64,000 nucleotides of DNA, from positions 186,001-250,000 of the forward strand of contig NZ_JAHUWT010000003.1 in the NCBI RefSeq assembly GCF_019218885.1, in the 5' to 3' direction. The notes under the pieces were generated by a model. That model had not been told where the DNA came from. It ran no database searches and was given only the letters and a program-made list of their open reading frames with translations. Below, one piece after another: positions 36,458 to 45,424 of the stretch; the first letter of the stretch is position 1, and each line of letters opens with the position of its first letter. The translations under genes and the position numbers were made by a program. This stretch comes from Bordetella sp. BOR01. Lineage in GTDB: Bacteria > Pseudomonadota > Gammaproteobacteria > Burkholderiales > Burkholderiaceae_B.

Positions 36458-37648
36458 TCAACGCTCCACCAGCGCAATGCGCTTGTTGTACCAGTTCATG
36501 AACACCGAAATCGACAGGCTGACGGTCAGGTAGGCCGCCATGATGATAAGGATGCCCTCGATGGCCTGCCCGGTCTGGTTCATGGTGGTGTTGACGACCG
36601 ACACGATATCGGGATACCCGATGGCCACGGCCAGCGAACTGTTCTTGGTCAGGTTCAGGTACTGGCTGGTCATGGGCGGGATGATCACGCGCAGGGCCTG
36701 CGGCAGCACCACCAGGCGCAGCACCCGTGAACGGCGCAGGCCCAGCGAGCCGGCCGCTTCCCATTGCCCGTAATTGACGGCCTGGATGCCTGAGCGCACC
36801 ACTTCGGCGATGAAGGCCGAGGTGTAGATCACCAGGCCGGCCAGCAAGGCCGCGAATTCCGGCGACAGCGTCAGGCCGCCGCTGAAGTTGAAGCCTTTCA
36901 GTTCCGGCATGTTCAGTGTCAGCGACGCACCGCTTGCCAGCCAGCCCACGATGGGCAGCAGGACGAAAAGGCCCAGCGCCACGCGCCCCAGCGGGAATAC
37001 CCGGCCAGTGGCTTCCTGGCGCTTCCTGCCCCAGTGCGCCGCCACGATGGTGCCGATGATGGCCAGCGCCAGCCCACCCAGGATCCAGTCCAGCGAATTG
37101 CCTTCCAGGGCCGGCACTTTCAGGCCGCGGTTCGATATGAACACGCCGGGCAGCGGATTGGCCGCCTGCCGCGGGCCAGGCATGTTCTCGGTGATCAGCG
37201 CATACCAGAAGAACAGTTGCAGCAGCAGCGGCACATTGCGCATCACCTCGACATATACCGAGCAGACCTTGGCCATCAGCCAGTTCTTGGACAACCGGCC
37301 TACCCCGATCAGGGTGCCCAGGATGGTGGCCAGCACAATGCCCAGCACGGCCGCACGCAGCGTATTGAGCAGACCGACCACGATGGCGCGGCCATAGGTG
37401 TTGGCGGCGGTGTATTCGATGGGCGTCTCGCCGATGGCGAAACCGGCCTCGCGCCCGAGAAAACCGAAGCCGGTAGAGATATTGCGTACCGCCAGATTGT
37501 GCAGTGTATTGGAAACCAGGAACCACACGGCCAGGGCGACCAAGGCCAGCGCGACAACCTGATAGACCACGGCGCGCACGCCGGGATCGTTCCAGCTCAA
37601 GCGTCGCTTGGGCGCCGCTGCCGGGACTGATGGGTTGTTTGTCGTCAT
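36458..37648 (-). CDS. aapQ: polar amino-acid ABC transporter permease (AapQ-like)
   Basis: 396 residues. An N-terminal helix and periplasmic loop (with N-I-S-T-G-F-G-F-L) precede the core permease domain, which has Y-V-E-V-M-R-N-V-P-L-L-L-Q-L-F-F-W and the EAA-like loop A-G-S-L-G-L-R-R-S-R-V. The insertion between the conserved helices is long, as in AapQ/BztB. It forms the inner-membrane channel with AapM. The hairpin at 37732-37758 separates it from the binding-protein gene upstream. Confidence 0.88.
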   Translation of the reverse strand: MTTNNPSVPAAAPKRRLSWNDPGVRAVVYQVVALALVALAVWFLVSNTLHNLAVRNISTGFGFLGREAGFAIGETPIEYTAANTYGRAIVVGLLNTLRAAVLGIVLATILGTLIGVGRLSKNWLMAKVCSVYVEVMRNVPLLLQLFFWYALITENMPGPRQAANPLPGVFISNRGLKVPALEGNSLDWILGGLALAIIGTIVAAHWGRKRQEATGRVFPLGRVALGLFVLLPIVGWLASGASLTLNMPELKGFNFSGGLTLSPEFAALLAGLVIYTSAFIAEVVRSGIQAVNYGQWEAAGSLGLRRSRVLRLVVLPQALRVIIPPMTSQYLNLTKNSSLAVAIGYPDIVSVVNTTMNQTGQAIEGILIIMAAYLTVSLSISVFMNWYNKRIALVER

Positions 37649-37731
37649 GGAATGAATCTACAGAAGTCGAACAGGAATGGCCGGGGAACCCTGTCGCCAC
37701 CTTACTCCTGCCGCCCGCCACTAGCGGGCTT

Positions 37732-37758
37732 GGCAAGGCGGGCCGACCCCGCCTTGCC
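37732..37758 (-). terminator. intra-operon hairpin after the binding-protein gene
   Basis: GGCAAGGCGGG (37732-37742) and CCCGCCTTGCC (37748-37758) form a perfect 11-bp stem with a 5-nt loop in the 122-bp gap between aapJ and aapQ. Such a stem after a binding-protein gene commonly attenuates readthrough or protects the upstream mRNA, giving an excess of binding protein. Confidence 0.55.
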
Positions 37759-37770
37759 GGGCAGCCGTGC

Positions 37771-38787
37771 TTAGCGCACTGGCCAGCCGTACATCAAGCC
37801 GCCGTCCTTATACGAAGCATTCAGGCCACGTTCGAGCTTCATGGCGCTGTCCTTGCCCAGCGTACGTTCGAAGACTTCGCCGTAGTTGCCCACCTGCTTG
37901 ATGATGGTGAATGCCCATTTGTCGTCCACGCCCAGGTTCTTGCCCATGCCCGGGGTCACGCCCAGGATGCGCTGGATATTGGGGTTGGAGTTCTTGGCCA
38001 TTTCATCGACGTTCTTCGACGTGATGCCGTATTCCTCGGCTTCCAGCATGGCGTTGAGCGACCAGCGCACGATGTTGAACCATTGCTCGTCGCCCTGGCG
38101 AACCATGGGACCCAACGGTTCTTTCGAGAAGTCTTCCGGCAGGATGACGTAGTTGTCGGGGTTCTCGAGCGTAGTGCGGGTCGAGGCCAGTTGCGACTTG
38201 TCGGTGGTGAACGCATCGCAGCGGCCAGCCGAGAAGGCACGGATGATCTCGTCGTACTTGTCGATCACCACCGGCTTGAATTCGATCTTCTGGCCGCGGA
38301 ACCAGTCGGCCAGGTTCAGTTCGGTGGTGGTGCCCGGCTGCACGCAGATGGTGGCGCCGTTCAGTTCCTTGGCGCTATTGACGCCCAGTTCCTTGGACAC
38401 CATCACGCCCTGGCTGTCGTAGTAGTTGACGCCGGCGCCGATCAGGCCCAGGGTGGTGTCGCGGGTCAGGGTCTGGGTGGTGTTGCGGGTCAGCACGTCG
38501 ACTTCGCCCGACTGCAGTGCCGTGAAGCGCTGCTGCGTGTTCAACGGCGTGACCTTGAACTTGCTGGCGTCGTTGAACATGGTGGCGGCGATGGCGCGGC
38601 ACATATCCACGTCAATGCCTTGCCACTGGCCTTTACTGTCCGCAATGGAGAACCCGGGAATACCGGTAGACACGCCGCACTGGACAAAGCCCTTCTTCTT
38701 GACGCTGTCGAAGGTGGCGCCAGCGTTGGCCGCCGAAGACGCTGCGAACAGTGCGGCGGCAACGGCGGCTAATTTCAGTGCTTTCAT
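37771..38787 (-). CDS. aapJ: polar amino-acid ABC transporter substrate-binding protein (AapJ-like)
   Basis: 338 residues with a clear signal peptide (M-K-A-L-K-L-A to about residue 22). The mature part starts with D-S-V-K-K-K-G-F-V-Q-C-G-V and has G-F-S-I-A-D and G-I-D-V-D-M-C-R-A-I-A-A, the SBP family 3 pattern. The length and the D-T-T-L-G-L-I-G-A-G-V-N-Y-Y-D-S-Q-G segment are typical of the AapJ/BztA general amino-acid binding proteins, probably for L-Glu/Asp and other L-amino acids. It is the first gene of the minus-strand operon, divergent from ftsE. Confidence 0.9.
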   Translation of the reverse strand: MKALKLAAVAAALFAASSAANAGATFDSVKKKGFVQCGVSTGIPGFSIADSKGQWQGIDVDMCRAIAATMFNDASKFKVTPLNTQQRFTALQSGEVDVLTRNTTQTLTRDTTLGLIGAGVNYYDSQGVMVSKELGVNSAKELNGATICVQPGTTTELNLADWFRGQKIEFKPVVIDKYDEIIRAFSAGRCDAFTTDKSQLASTRTTLENPDNYVILPEDFSKEPLGPMVRQGDEQWFNIVRWSLNAMLEAEEYGITSKNVDEMAKNSNPNIQRILGVTPGMGKNLGVDDKWAFTIIKQVGNYGEVFERTLGKDSAMKLERGLNASYKDGGLMYGWPVR

Positions 38788-38985
38788 CTTGGATCTCCTG
38801 TAGGAAGCCTTGAGTGCATGGAATGAGGCGCATCAAGCATCGCCGGGATGGTAGCGGCTCGGGATATTCGGGGACATGGGGGAAATCCCTTGACGGGTAA
38901 ATCGAAAAAAAGGGACGGAAAAAATCTGCAACCTCTGCCCCGATCGCCGCGCGGTACTATTGCTGCTTCATTTACATCAGCCGCC

Positions 38986-39654
38986 ATGATCGAATTCCAG
39001 CACGTCTTCAAATCGTACGGGCGCGGCCGAAATATCCTGGCCGACATCAACTTCCGGGTCAGCGCCGGCGAGTTCATCTTCGTGTCAGGCGCATCGGGCG
39101 CAGGCAAGTCCACCTTGCTCAAACTGATAGGAGGGCTCGAACCCGCCAGCCGGGGTTCCATCCAGGTCAACGGCCAGCGGCTGGACAAACTGCCGGCGCG
39201 GGCTCGGCCCTACCTGCGCCGCGCGGTGGGCGTGATCCTGCAGGACACGCACTTGCTGTTCGACCGCAGCGCCCTGCAGAACGTCATGCTGCCGCTGGCG
39301 GTTACCGGCCAGGCCCCCGACTCGGCCACCGGCCGGGCGCGCGCCGCGCTCGATAAAGTCGGGCTGGCCGGCAAAGAAGAAATGAATCCCATCGAGTTGT
39401 CGGGCGGCGAACAACAGCGCCTGGCCATTGCGCGCGCCATCGTCAACCGCCCCGCCATCCTGATCGCCGACGAACCCACCGCCAACCTGGACCACGATAC
39501 GGCACGACGCATCCTGAACGTATTCCGCGATTTCAACCGGGTCGGCGTCACCACCCTGATCGCCTCGCACGATGAAGCGCTGCTGACCCAATACGCCACG
39601 CGCACGCTGCGGCTCGAGCCCGGCAAGTTCCACGACTCGGGAGCCCACGCATGA
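38986..39654 (+). CDS. ftsE: cell division ATP-binding protein FtsE
   Basis: 222 residues. Walker A is G-A-S-G-A-G-K-S-T at about residues 36-44, the ABC signature L-S-G-G-E-Q-Q-R, and Walker B I-L-I-A-D-E-P-T-A-N-L-D. The N-terminal I-E-F-Q-H-V-F-K-S-Y and the short length mark FtsE. With FtsX it forms an ABC-type complex at the division septum that activates peptidoglycan amidases rather than transporting a solute. ATG 38986 is used; the frame is open further upstream without support. It overlaps ftsX by 4 bases. Confidence 0.95.
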   Translation: MIEFQHVFKSYGRGRNILADINFRVSAGEFIFVSGASGAGKSTLLKLIGGLEPASRGSIQVNGQRLDKLPARARPYLRRAVGVILQDTHLLFDRSALQNVMLPLAVTGQAPDSATGRARAALDKVGLAGKEEMNPIELSGGEQQRLAIARAIVNRPAILIADEPTANLDHDTARRILNVFRDFNRVGVTTLIASHDEALLTQYATRTLRLEPGKFHDSGAHA

Positions 39655-40559
39655 GATCCTGGCTGCGGCAGCACCGCTACGCCCTGACGGTTACCCTGCG
39701 CCGCCTGGCCGCGCAGCCCTTCTCCACGCTGGCCAACCTGCTGGTCATGGCCCTGGCGCTGGCCTTGCCGCTGCTGGGCGGGGCCATCCTGGTATCGGCG
39801 CAGCCCCTGGCACGCCAGGTATCGGTCACGCCCGAACTGACCTTGTTCCTGCAGACCGACGCCCCCGCGGGCGCGGCCGACGCCATTGCGCAACGCATCC
39901 GTGCCGACAACACCGAACAGGTCCGGGCCGTGCGCGTGGTGCCGCGCGACGATGCCCTGGCCTCGCTGCGCAACGACCCCACCTGGGACCAGGCGCTGGC
40001 CGTGTTGCCGGGCAACCCCCTGCCCGACGCCGTGGTAGCCACCCTGACCGAAGGCGAACAACTGGCGCAACGCGCCGACCAATTGGCCCAGGCCTGGCAG
40101 CAATGGGAACACGTCGACCAGGTACAGCTCGACAGCGCCTGGGTGCAGCGGCTGGAAGCCATCCTGCGCTTCGCACGCGTGGGCCTGCTTTTCCTGGCGG
40201 CCTGCGTGGCCGCCGTGGTGCTGGCGGCCGTATTCAACACCGTGCGCATGCAGGCCATGCTGCAGCGCGAAGAAATCGCCGTGGCGCGCCTGGTGGGCGC
40301 CACCGAATCCTTCGTGCGCAGGCCCTTCCTGTACCTGGGTGCCCTGTCCGGCGCCCTGGCCGCGCTGGTGGCCATCGGCGCGGCCGCCATTGCGCTGGCG
40401 CCGCTCAATGGCGCCCTGCTGGGGCTGGCACGCAGCTATGGCGCCGACTTCGCCCTGCATCTGCCGGGGCTGTCGGTGCTGGCGGCCGCTGTGGCGGGCA
40501 CCAGCATCCTGGGCGCCCTGGCGGCGCGCTGGTCAGTCACCCGCAGTACGCGCTTTTAA
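39651..40559 (+). CDS. ftsX: cell division protein FtsX
   Basis: 302 residues. A cytoplasmic N-terminus is followed by helix 1 (about residues 22-42), a periplasmic domain (about 43-170) and three C-terminal helices, the FtsX topology. The sequence A-R-L-V-G-A-T-E-S-F-V-R-R-P-F-L-Y in the cytoplasmic loop is the family's conserved motif. It partners FtsE and transmits its ATPase cycle to the periplasmic activators of cell-wall hydrolases. The ATGA overlap with ftsE implies coupled translation. Confidence 0.94.
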   Translation: MRSWLRQHRYALTVTLRRLAAQPFSTLANLLVMALALALPLLGGAILVSAQPLARQVSVTPELTLFLQTDAPAGAADAIAQRIRADNTEQVRAVRVVPRDDALASLRNDPTWDQALAVLPGNPLPDAVVATLTEGEQLAQRADQLAQAWQQWEHVDQVQLDSAWVQRLEAILRFARVGLLFLAACVAAVVLAAVFNTVRMQAMLQREEIAVARLVGATESFVRRPFLYLGALSGALAALVAIGAAAIALAPLNGALLGLARSYGADFALHLPGLSVLAAAVAGTSILGALAARWSVTRSTRF

Positions 40560-40717
40560 TCCCTTTGATGGCCGAAAAGAAACGCCCCGATCGCCGCTAC
40601 ATTGGCTGACAGCCGGTGCGGCATCGGGAAATAGGGACGCATTATCGCTGCCCTGGCCCCGCCGCGTTCGCATCGCCGCAACGCAGGGGTGTTTTGCCGA
40701 AAAAATCATTATATTTT

Positions 40718-40746
40718 TTTACATAAAACAAATTTGCTAACATATT
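40718..40746 (+). promoter_or_regulatory. sigma70-like promoter for cheD
   Basis: TTTACA (40718-40723), a 17-bp spacer and CATATT (40741-40746), preceded by an A/T-rich tract resembling an UP element (AAAAAATCATTATATTTTTT from 40700). This implies an untranslated leader of about 50 bases before the cheD ATG. No convincing sigma28 motif was seen. Confidence 0.5.
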
Positions 40747-40803
40747 CCGCCGGCAGATTTTTCTTTTTCTTTGATCGTGCTGTATTCCTGATGCGTTCCT
40801 TCC

Positions 40804-41475
40804 ATGTCCTCTCGCCTCGACGCCCGCGCGACTCGTCACTATTTTGATAGCGCTTTTCATTGCCCGGCGGTGAAGGTGCTGCCCAATGAATACTATGTCG
40901 CGGCAGGAGAAGAAGATCTCATGATCTCGACCGTGCTGGGCTCGTGCGTGGCGGCCTGTATCCGCGACCCGCATACCGGCATAGGAGGCATGAACCACTT
41001 CATGCTGCCCGAAGGCGATACCGACTCGCCAGCCTCGGCCACGATGCGCTACGGGGCTTTTGCCATGGAAGTGCTGATCAACGAGTTGCTCAAGGCTGGC
41101 GCGGCGCGCGAGCGCCTTGAAGCAAAGGTATTCGGCGGCGGCGCGGTGCTGAGCGCCATGCAGCAGCTCAATATCGGCGAACGCAACGCCCGCTTTGTGC
41201 TCAATTACCTGAAAATCGAAGGCATCCCGGTGCTGGCGCAAGACCTGGGCGACGTGCATGCGCGCCGCATCGGGTACTTCCCGCGCAACGGCCAGGTGAT
41301 GGTGCGCAAGATGGCGCCCCATCACCACAAGGCCGAAGCCCTTATCGCCCAGCGCGAACAGGCGGCCGCCCAGACGGCGCGGGCCAAGGCCCAGACCCCG
41401 CCGCGCGTAGAGCGCTTCGGGGCGCCGGCCGCGCCCCGCTTCGAGCGCTTCACCCGGCCCACCGCCACAGGCTGA
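40804..41475 (+). CDS. cheD: chemoreceptor glutamine deamidase CheD
   Basis: 223 residues. The catalytic core has [12 protein letters not shown] (Cys of the Cys-His-Thr triad, near residue 47) and G-G-M-N-H-F-M-L-P (His), then K-V-F-G-G-G-A-V. CheD deamidates glutamines on methyl-accepting chemotaxis proteins. A C-terminal extension of about 45 residues rich in Gln, Ala, Arg and Pro is unusual for the family. No che, fli or mcp gene is in the window, so this cheD is an orphan between ftsX and a ferredoxin oxidoreductase gene, with its own promoter-like sequence. Confidence 0.92.
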   Translation: MSSRLDARATRHYFDSAFHCPAVKVLPNEYYVAAGEEDLMISTVLGSCVAACIRDPHTGIGGMNHFMLPEGDTDSPASATMRYGAFAMEVLINELLKAGAARERLEAKVFGGGAVLSAMQQLNIGERNARFVLNYLKIEGIPVLAQDLGDVHARRIGYFPRNGQVMVRKMAPHHHKAEALIAQREQAAAQTARAKAQTPPRVERFGAPAAPRFERFTRPTATG

Positions 41476-41482
41476 AGCTTCC

Positions 41483-44400
41483 TCAGGCGGCGCGTACGCC
41501 GTCTATGGGTACCACGGTTGCACTGAAGCCCTGCATCAGCTCGGCGCGCCGGGCAGCCGCCTTGTGCATCGCGGCCTCCTTGATGTGGCCATAACCCCGT
41601 ATGGTTTCAGGCAGGGTGGCCAGCGCCACGGCCCGATCCAGGTTGGCCCGGTTCAGCTTGGGCAGGATGGCCAGCAGGTCGCTGCGATAGGTCTCGATCA
41701 GGGCACGTTCGGCACGGCGCTCGGCGGTATGGCCGAACAGGTCCAGCGGCGTGCCGCGCAGCCAGCGCAGCCGCGCCAGCACCCCGAACACCTTCAGCAC
41801 GCCGGGGCCATATGCGCGCTTGACCAGGCGGCCTTGCGCATCGCGCCGGGCCAGCAGCGGCGGTGCCAGGTGCAGGCGCAGCTTCCAGTCGCCCTCGAAC
41901 TGCGCGTCGATCTGCTTCAGGAATTCGCCATCGGTGTACAGGCGCGCCACCTCGTATTCGTCTTTGTACGCCATCAGCTTGAAGTAATAGCGGGCGGCGG
42001 CGGCCGCCAGGCGCGTGGTACCGGTGGCCGCCTGTTCGGCCTGCGCCACGCGCTGGACCAGGTCGCGGTAGCGGGCGGCGTAAGCCGCATTCTGGTAGGC
42101 GGCAAGGAAGTCGCTGCGTACCGCCATCACTGCATCGAGCTCGCCGGCGGGCCGCTTGATATCGACCACCGCGCCCCCGGACTGGCCACGCCGCACTTCG
42201 ACAAAGCCATCGGCCTGCGGCGCCACGGCGCGGCCCACCAGGCGCTGCACGGCGGCCAGGTCGTGCGCCGCGCGACGTCCCCAGGCAAACGCCGCCAGGT
42301 TGGCGGGCACCTGCTGGCCGTTGAGCTCGATGGCGCGCAGCAATGCCGCCTGGCCCAGCGGCAGCCAGCCTTTCTGGTAGGCGTAGCCCATCATCAGCGG
42401 ATTCGCGTAGATGGCGTCGCCCAGCAGGCCGACTGCCAGTTCGGCAGCATCGATCGCATCGACGCTGCCCTGGCCGCAGGCGGCGCGCAGGTCGGCCTGC
42501 AGGTCGGCCCCCGGCAGGCGCCAGTCGGGATCATTGACGAACGCGGCGGTAGGCGCCACATCGCTATTGAGCAGCACGCGGGTGCGGCCTGCGCGCATGC
42601 GGGCCACCGATTCCTGGCTGGCCGCCACGACCAGGTCGCCGGCCAGCACCAGGTCGGCCTCGCCCATGGCCACGCGGGTATTGAGCAGGCCGTCGGGCGA
42701 CTGGGTCAGCATCACATGCGAATACACCGCACCGCCCTTCTGGGCCAGGCCCGCCATGTCCAGTACCGAGCAGCCCTTGTCTTCCAGGTGCGCGGCCATG
42801 CCCAGCAATTGGCCGATGGTCACCACGCCCGTGCCCCCCACTCCGGCGACGAACACCCCATACGGCTGGGCCAGGGCGGGCACCGCCGGTTCCGGCAGGC
42901 CGGCGTCGATGGCGCCTTCCTGGGCCAGGGCCCGGGGTTTGCGCAAGCGCCCGCCTTCCACCGTGACCAGGCTGGGACAGAACCCCTTGAGGCAGGAATA
43001 GTCTTTATTGCAGCTCGACTGGTTGATGGTGCGCTTGCGGCCGAATTCGGTTTCCAGCGGCTCGACCGACAGGCAGTGCGATTGCTCGGAACAGTCGCCG
43101 CAGCCTTCGCAGACGCGGTCGTTGATGACCACGCGCCGCGCCGGGTCGGGATACGCGTTGCGCTTGCGGCGGCGCCGCTTCTCGGTGGCGCAGGTCTGGT
43201 CATAGACCAGCACGGACACGCCCGGATATTCGCGCAGTTCGCGCATGACGGTATCGAGATCATCGCGATGCCGCACCGGTACGCCCGGCGCCAGGTTGGT
43301 GGCGCCCTGGTACTTGTGCGGCTCGTCGGTGACGACGACGATCTTGTCGATGCCCTCGGCCGCCATCTGGCGAGTGATCATCGGCACGTCGATGGGCCCA
43401 TCCACCGGCTGGCCGCCCGTCATGGCGACCGCGTCGTTGAACAGGATCTTGTAGGTGATGGGCACCTTGGCCGCCACCGCCGCGCGGATGGCAAGCAGGC
43501 CCGAATGGTAGTAGGTACCGTCGCCCAGGTTGGCGAACACGTGCTTCTCGTCGGTGAACGGCGCCTGCCCTATCCACGGCACACCCTCGCCGCCCATCTG
43601 CGTATAGGCCTGGGTGTTGCGCCCCATCCAGGTCACCATGTAGTGGCAACCGATACCGGCCATGCCGCGCGAACCTTCGGGCACGCGCGTGGAGGTGTTG
43701 TGCGGACAGCCTGAACAGAACCAGGGCTTGCGCTCGGCCACCACGCGCGGCTTGGCCAGCGCCTGCTCGCGGGCCGCAATGAAAGCCAGCCGGGCCTCGA
43801 TGCCGGCCCGCACGTCGTCGGGCAACGCGAACCGCAGCAGGCGCGCGCCTACCGCCTTGGCCACCATGGCGGGCGAGAATTCGTAATGCGCCGGCAGCAG
43901 CCAGTTGCCCTGCGGCACCGACCATTCACCGCCGTCCTTGTCATCGAACTTACCCACCACGCGCGGAATCTTCTTGCCTGTGCCGATCCAGCTGAACAGC
44001 TCTTCCTTCAACTGGTATTCCAGCACCTGGCGCTTTTCCTCGACCACCAGGATCTCGTCGAGCCCTTCGGCGAACTGCTGTACGCCGGCGGCTTCCAGCG
44101 GCCACACCATGCCCACCTTGAACAGGCGCAGGCCGATGCGGCGACAGGCCTGTTCGGTCAGGCCCAGGTCGGCGAGCGCCTGGCGGGTGTCCAGGTAGGC
44201 CTTGCCGGACGTCATGATGCCAAAGCGCGCCTCGCCTTGCGGCACCTGCCACAGCTCACGGTTCAGGCCGTTGGCGCGCGCATAGGCCAGCGCCGCGTAC
44301 AGCTTGTAGTCGAGCAGCCGCGCTTCCTGTTGCAAGGGCGTATCGGGCAGGCGGATGTTCAGGCCGTCGGGCGGCAGCAGGAAATCGCCCGGCAGCACGA

Positions 44401-45091
44401 TAGGCACGCGATCGGGATCGACATCGACCGAGGCCGACACCTCGACGATGTCGGTGATGCATTTCATGCCCACCCACACGCCGGCGTAGCGGCTCATGGC
44501 CCAGCCATGCAGCCCGTAGTCCAGCACTTCCTGCACGCTGGACGGGAACAGGGCCGGGATCATGCAGGCCTTCAGGATGTGGTCGCTCTGGTGCGGCAGC
44601 GTGGACGACTTGGCCGGGTGGTCGTCGCCCGCCACCACCAATACCCCGCCATGGGGCGCCGTGCCAGCCGCATTGGCATGCTTGAACACGTCGCCGCAGC
44701 GGTCCACGCCCGGGCCCTTGCCGTACCACATGCCGAATACGCCGTCGTAGCGCGCGCCCGGAAACAGGTTGACCTGCTGCGAACCCCAGACCGCGGTGGC
44801 GGCCAGGTCTTCGTTGATGCCCGGCTGGAATTCGATGTGGTGCGCCTTCAGGTACTTGGCGGCCTTCCACATGTTCAGGTCGACGCCACCCAGCGGCGAG
44901 CCGCGATAGCCCGAGATGAAGCCGGCAGTGTTCAGCCCGGCGCGCTGGTCGCGCACGCGCTGCATCATGGGCAGGCGCACCAGGGCATGGATGCCGCTCA
45001 TCCAGGCACGGCCGGTTTCCAGGGTGTATTTGTCGTCCAGCTGGACGGAAGCAAGCGCCGCGCGCTGGGCGGGCGTAAGAGGGGCATTCAT
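41483..45091 (-). CDS. indolepyruvate ferredoxin oxidoreductase family protein (fused alpha/gamma, IOR-like)
   Basis: 1202 residues, a single-chain form of the 2-oxoacid:ferredoxin oxidoreductases. In order: an N-terminal transketolase-like region (about 20-400); F-C-S-G-C-P-H-N-T-S; the ThDP motif N-L-G-D-G-T-Y-Y-H-S-G with F-N-D-A-V-A-M-T-G-G-Q-P; a ferredoxin-like C-E-G-C-G-D-C-S-E-Q-S-H-C plus a second Cys set; the gamma domain V-G-G-T-G-V-V-T-I-G-Q-L-L-G; and a C-terminal DUF6537-type region. It oxidatively decarboxylates aryl or branched 2-oxoacids to acyl-CoA with ferredoxin as acceptor, for example in the breakdown of aromatic amino acids. It is a monocistronic minus-strand gene. Confidence 0.9.
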   Translation of the reverse strand: MNAPLTPAQRAALASVQLDDKYTLETGRAWMSGIHALVRLPMMQRVRDQRAGLNTAGFISGYRGSPLGGVDLNMWKAAKYLKAHHIEFQPGINEDLAATAVWGSQQVNLFPGARYDGVFGMWYGKGPGVDRCGDVFKHANAAGTAPHGGVLVVAGDDHPAKSSTLPHQSDHILKACMIPALFPSSVQEVLDYGLHGWAMSRYAGVWVGMKCITDIVEVSASVDVDPDRVPIVLPGDFLLPPDGLNIRLPDTPLQQEARLLDYKLYAALAYARANGLNRELWQVPQGEARFGIMTSGKAYLDTRQALADLGLTEQACRRIGLRLFKVGMVWPLEAAGVQQFAEGLDEILVVEEKRQVLEYQLKEELFSWIGTGKKIPRVVGKFDDKDGGEWSVPQGNWLLPAHYEFSPAMVAKAVGARLLRFALPDDVRAGIEARLAFIAAREQALAKPRVVAERKPWFCSGCPHNTSTRVPEGSRGMAGIGCHYMVTWMGRNTQAYTQMGGEGVPWIGQAPFTDEKHVFANLGDGTYYHSGLLAIRAAVAAKVPITYKILFNDAVAMTGGQPVDGPIDVPMITRQMAAEGIDKIVVVTDEPHKYQGATNLAPGVPVRHRDDLDTVMRELREYPGVSVLVYDQTCATEKRRRRKRNAYPDPARRVVINDRVCEGCGDCSEQSHCLSVEPLETEFGRKRTINQSSCNKDYSCLKGFCPSLVTVEGGRLRKPRALAQEGAIDAGLPEPAVPALAQPYGVFVAGVGGTGVVTIGQLLGMAAHLEDKGCSVLDMAGLAQKGGAVYSHVMLTQSPDGLLNTRVAMGEADLVLAGDLVVAASQESVARMRAGRTRVLLNSDVAPTAAFVNDPDWRLPGADLQADLRAACGQGSVDAIDAAELAVGLLGDAIYANPLMMGYAYQKGWLPLGQAALLRAIELNGQQVPANLAAFAWGRRAAHDLAAVQRLVGRAVAPQADGFVEVRRGQSGGAVVDIKRPAGELDAVMAVRSDFLAAYQNAAYAARYRDLVQRVAQAEQAATGTTRLAAAAARYYFKLMAYKDEYEVARLYTDGEFLKQIDAQFEGDWKLRLHLAPPLLARRDAQGRLVKRAYGPGVLKVFGVLARLRWLRGTPLDLFGHTAERRAERALIETYRSDLLAILPKLNRANLDRAVALATLPETIRGYGHIKEAAMHKAAARRAELMQGFSATVVPIDGVRAA

Positions 45092-45424
45092 GTCTACTCC
45101 GAGGGTCTTGGATGCCCGGGCCAGTTGCGCGCGCCGGCTCTTGTGAAGCCGGGACGGGCCGGCACGGGCGATAGTGCCGTTGTTCTATCCAGGTTGTACC
45201 TGGGGCGGCGGAGCGGCGCAATAGGGCGATTGACACCCTACGGGCGCCAGGCACCTGGCAAAACGGCCTCATGGCCACCAAGGGTTCGAATTTGCAGACA
45301 ACGCAGTCCCGCGGCGCTGGGGCCAGGACTAAAAATGAAACCATCCGCTCCACCTTGCTCAGCCATAGGGCAATAACCCGCAGCGAGACAGCCGTGGCAA
45401 TCAGCGATGCGATAATGCACGGTT
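45092..45424. other. 333-bp gap between divergent genes
   Basis: This gap holds the upstream regions of the divergent oxidoreductase and mutY genes. I see a short dyad (GCCAGG-CA-CCTGGC, about 45246-45259) and no convincing promoter, RNA gene or conserved small ORF. Confidence 0.5.
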
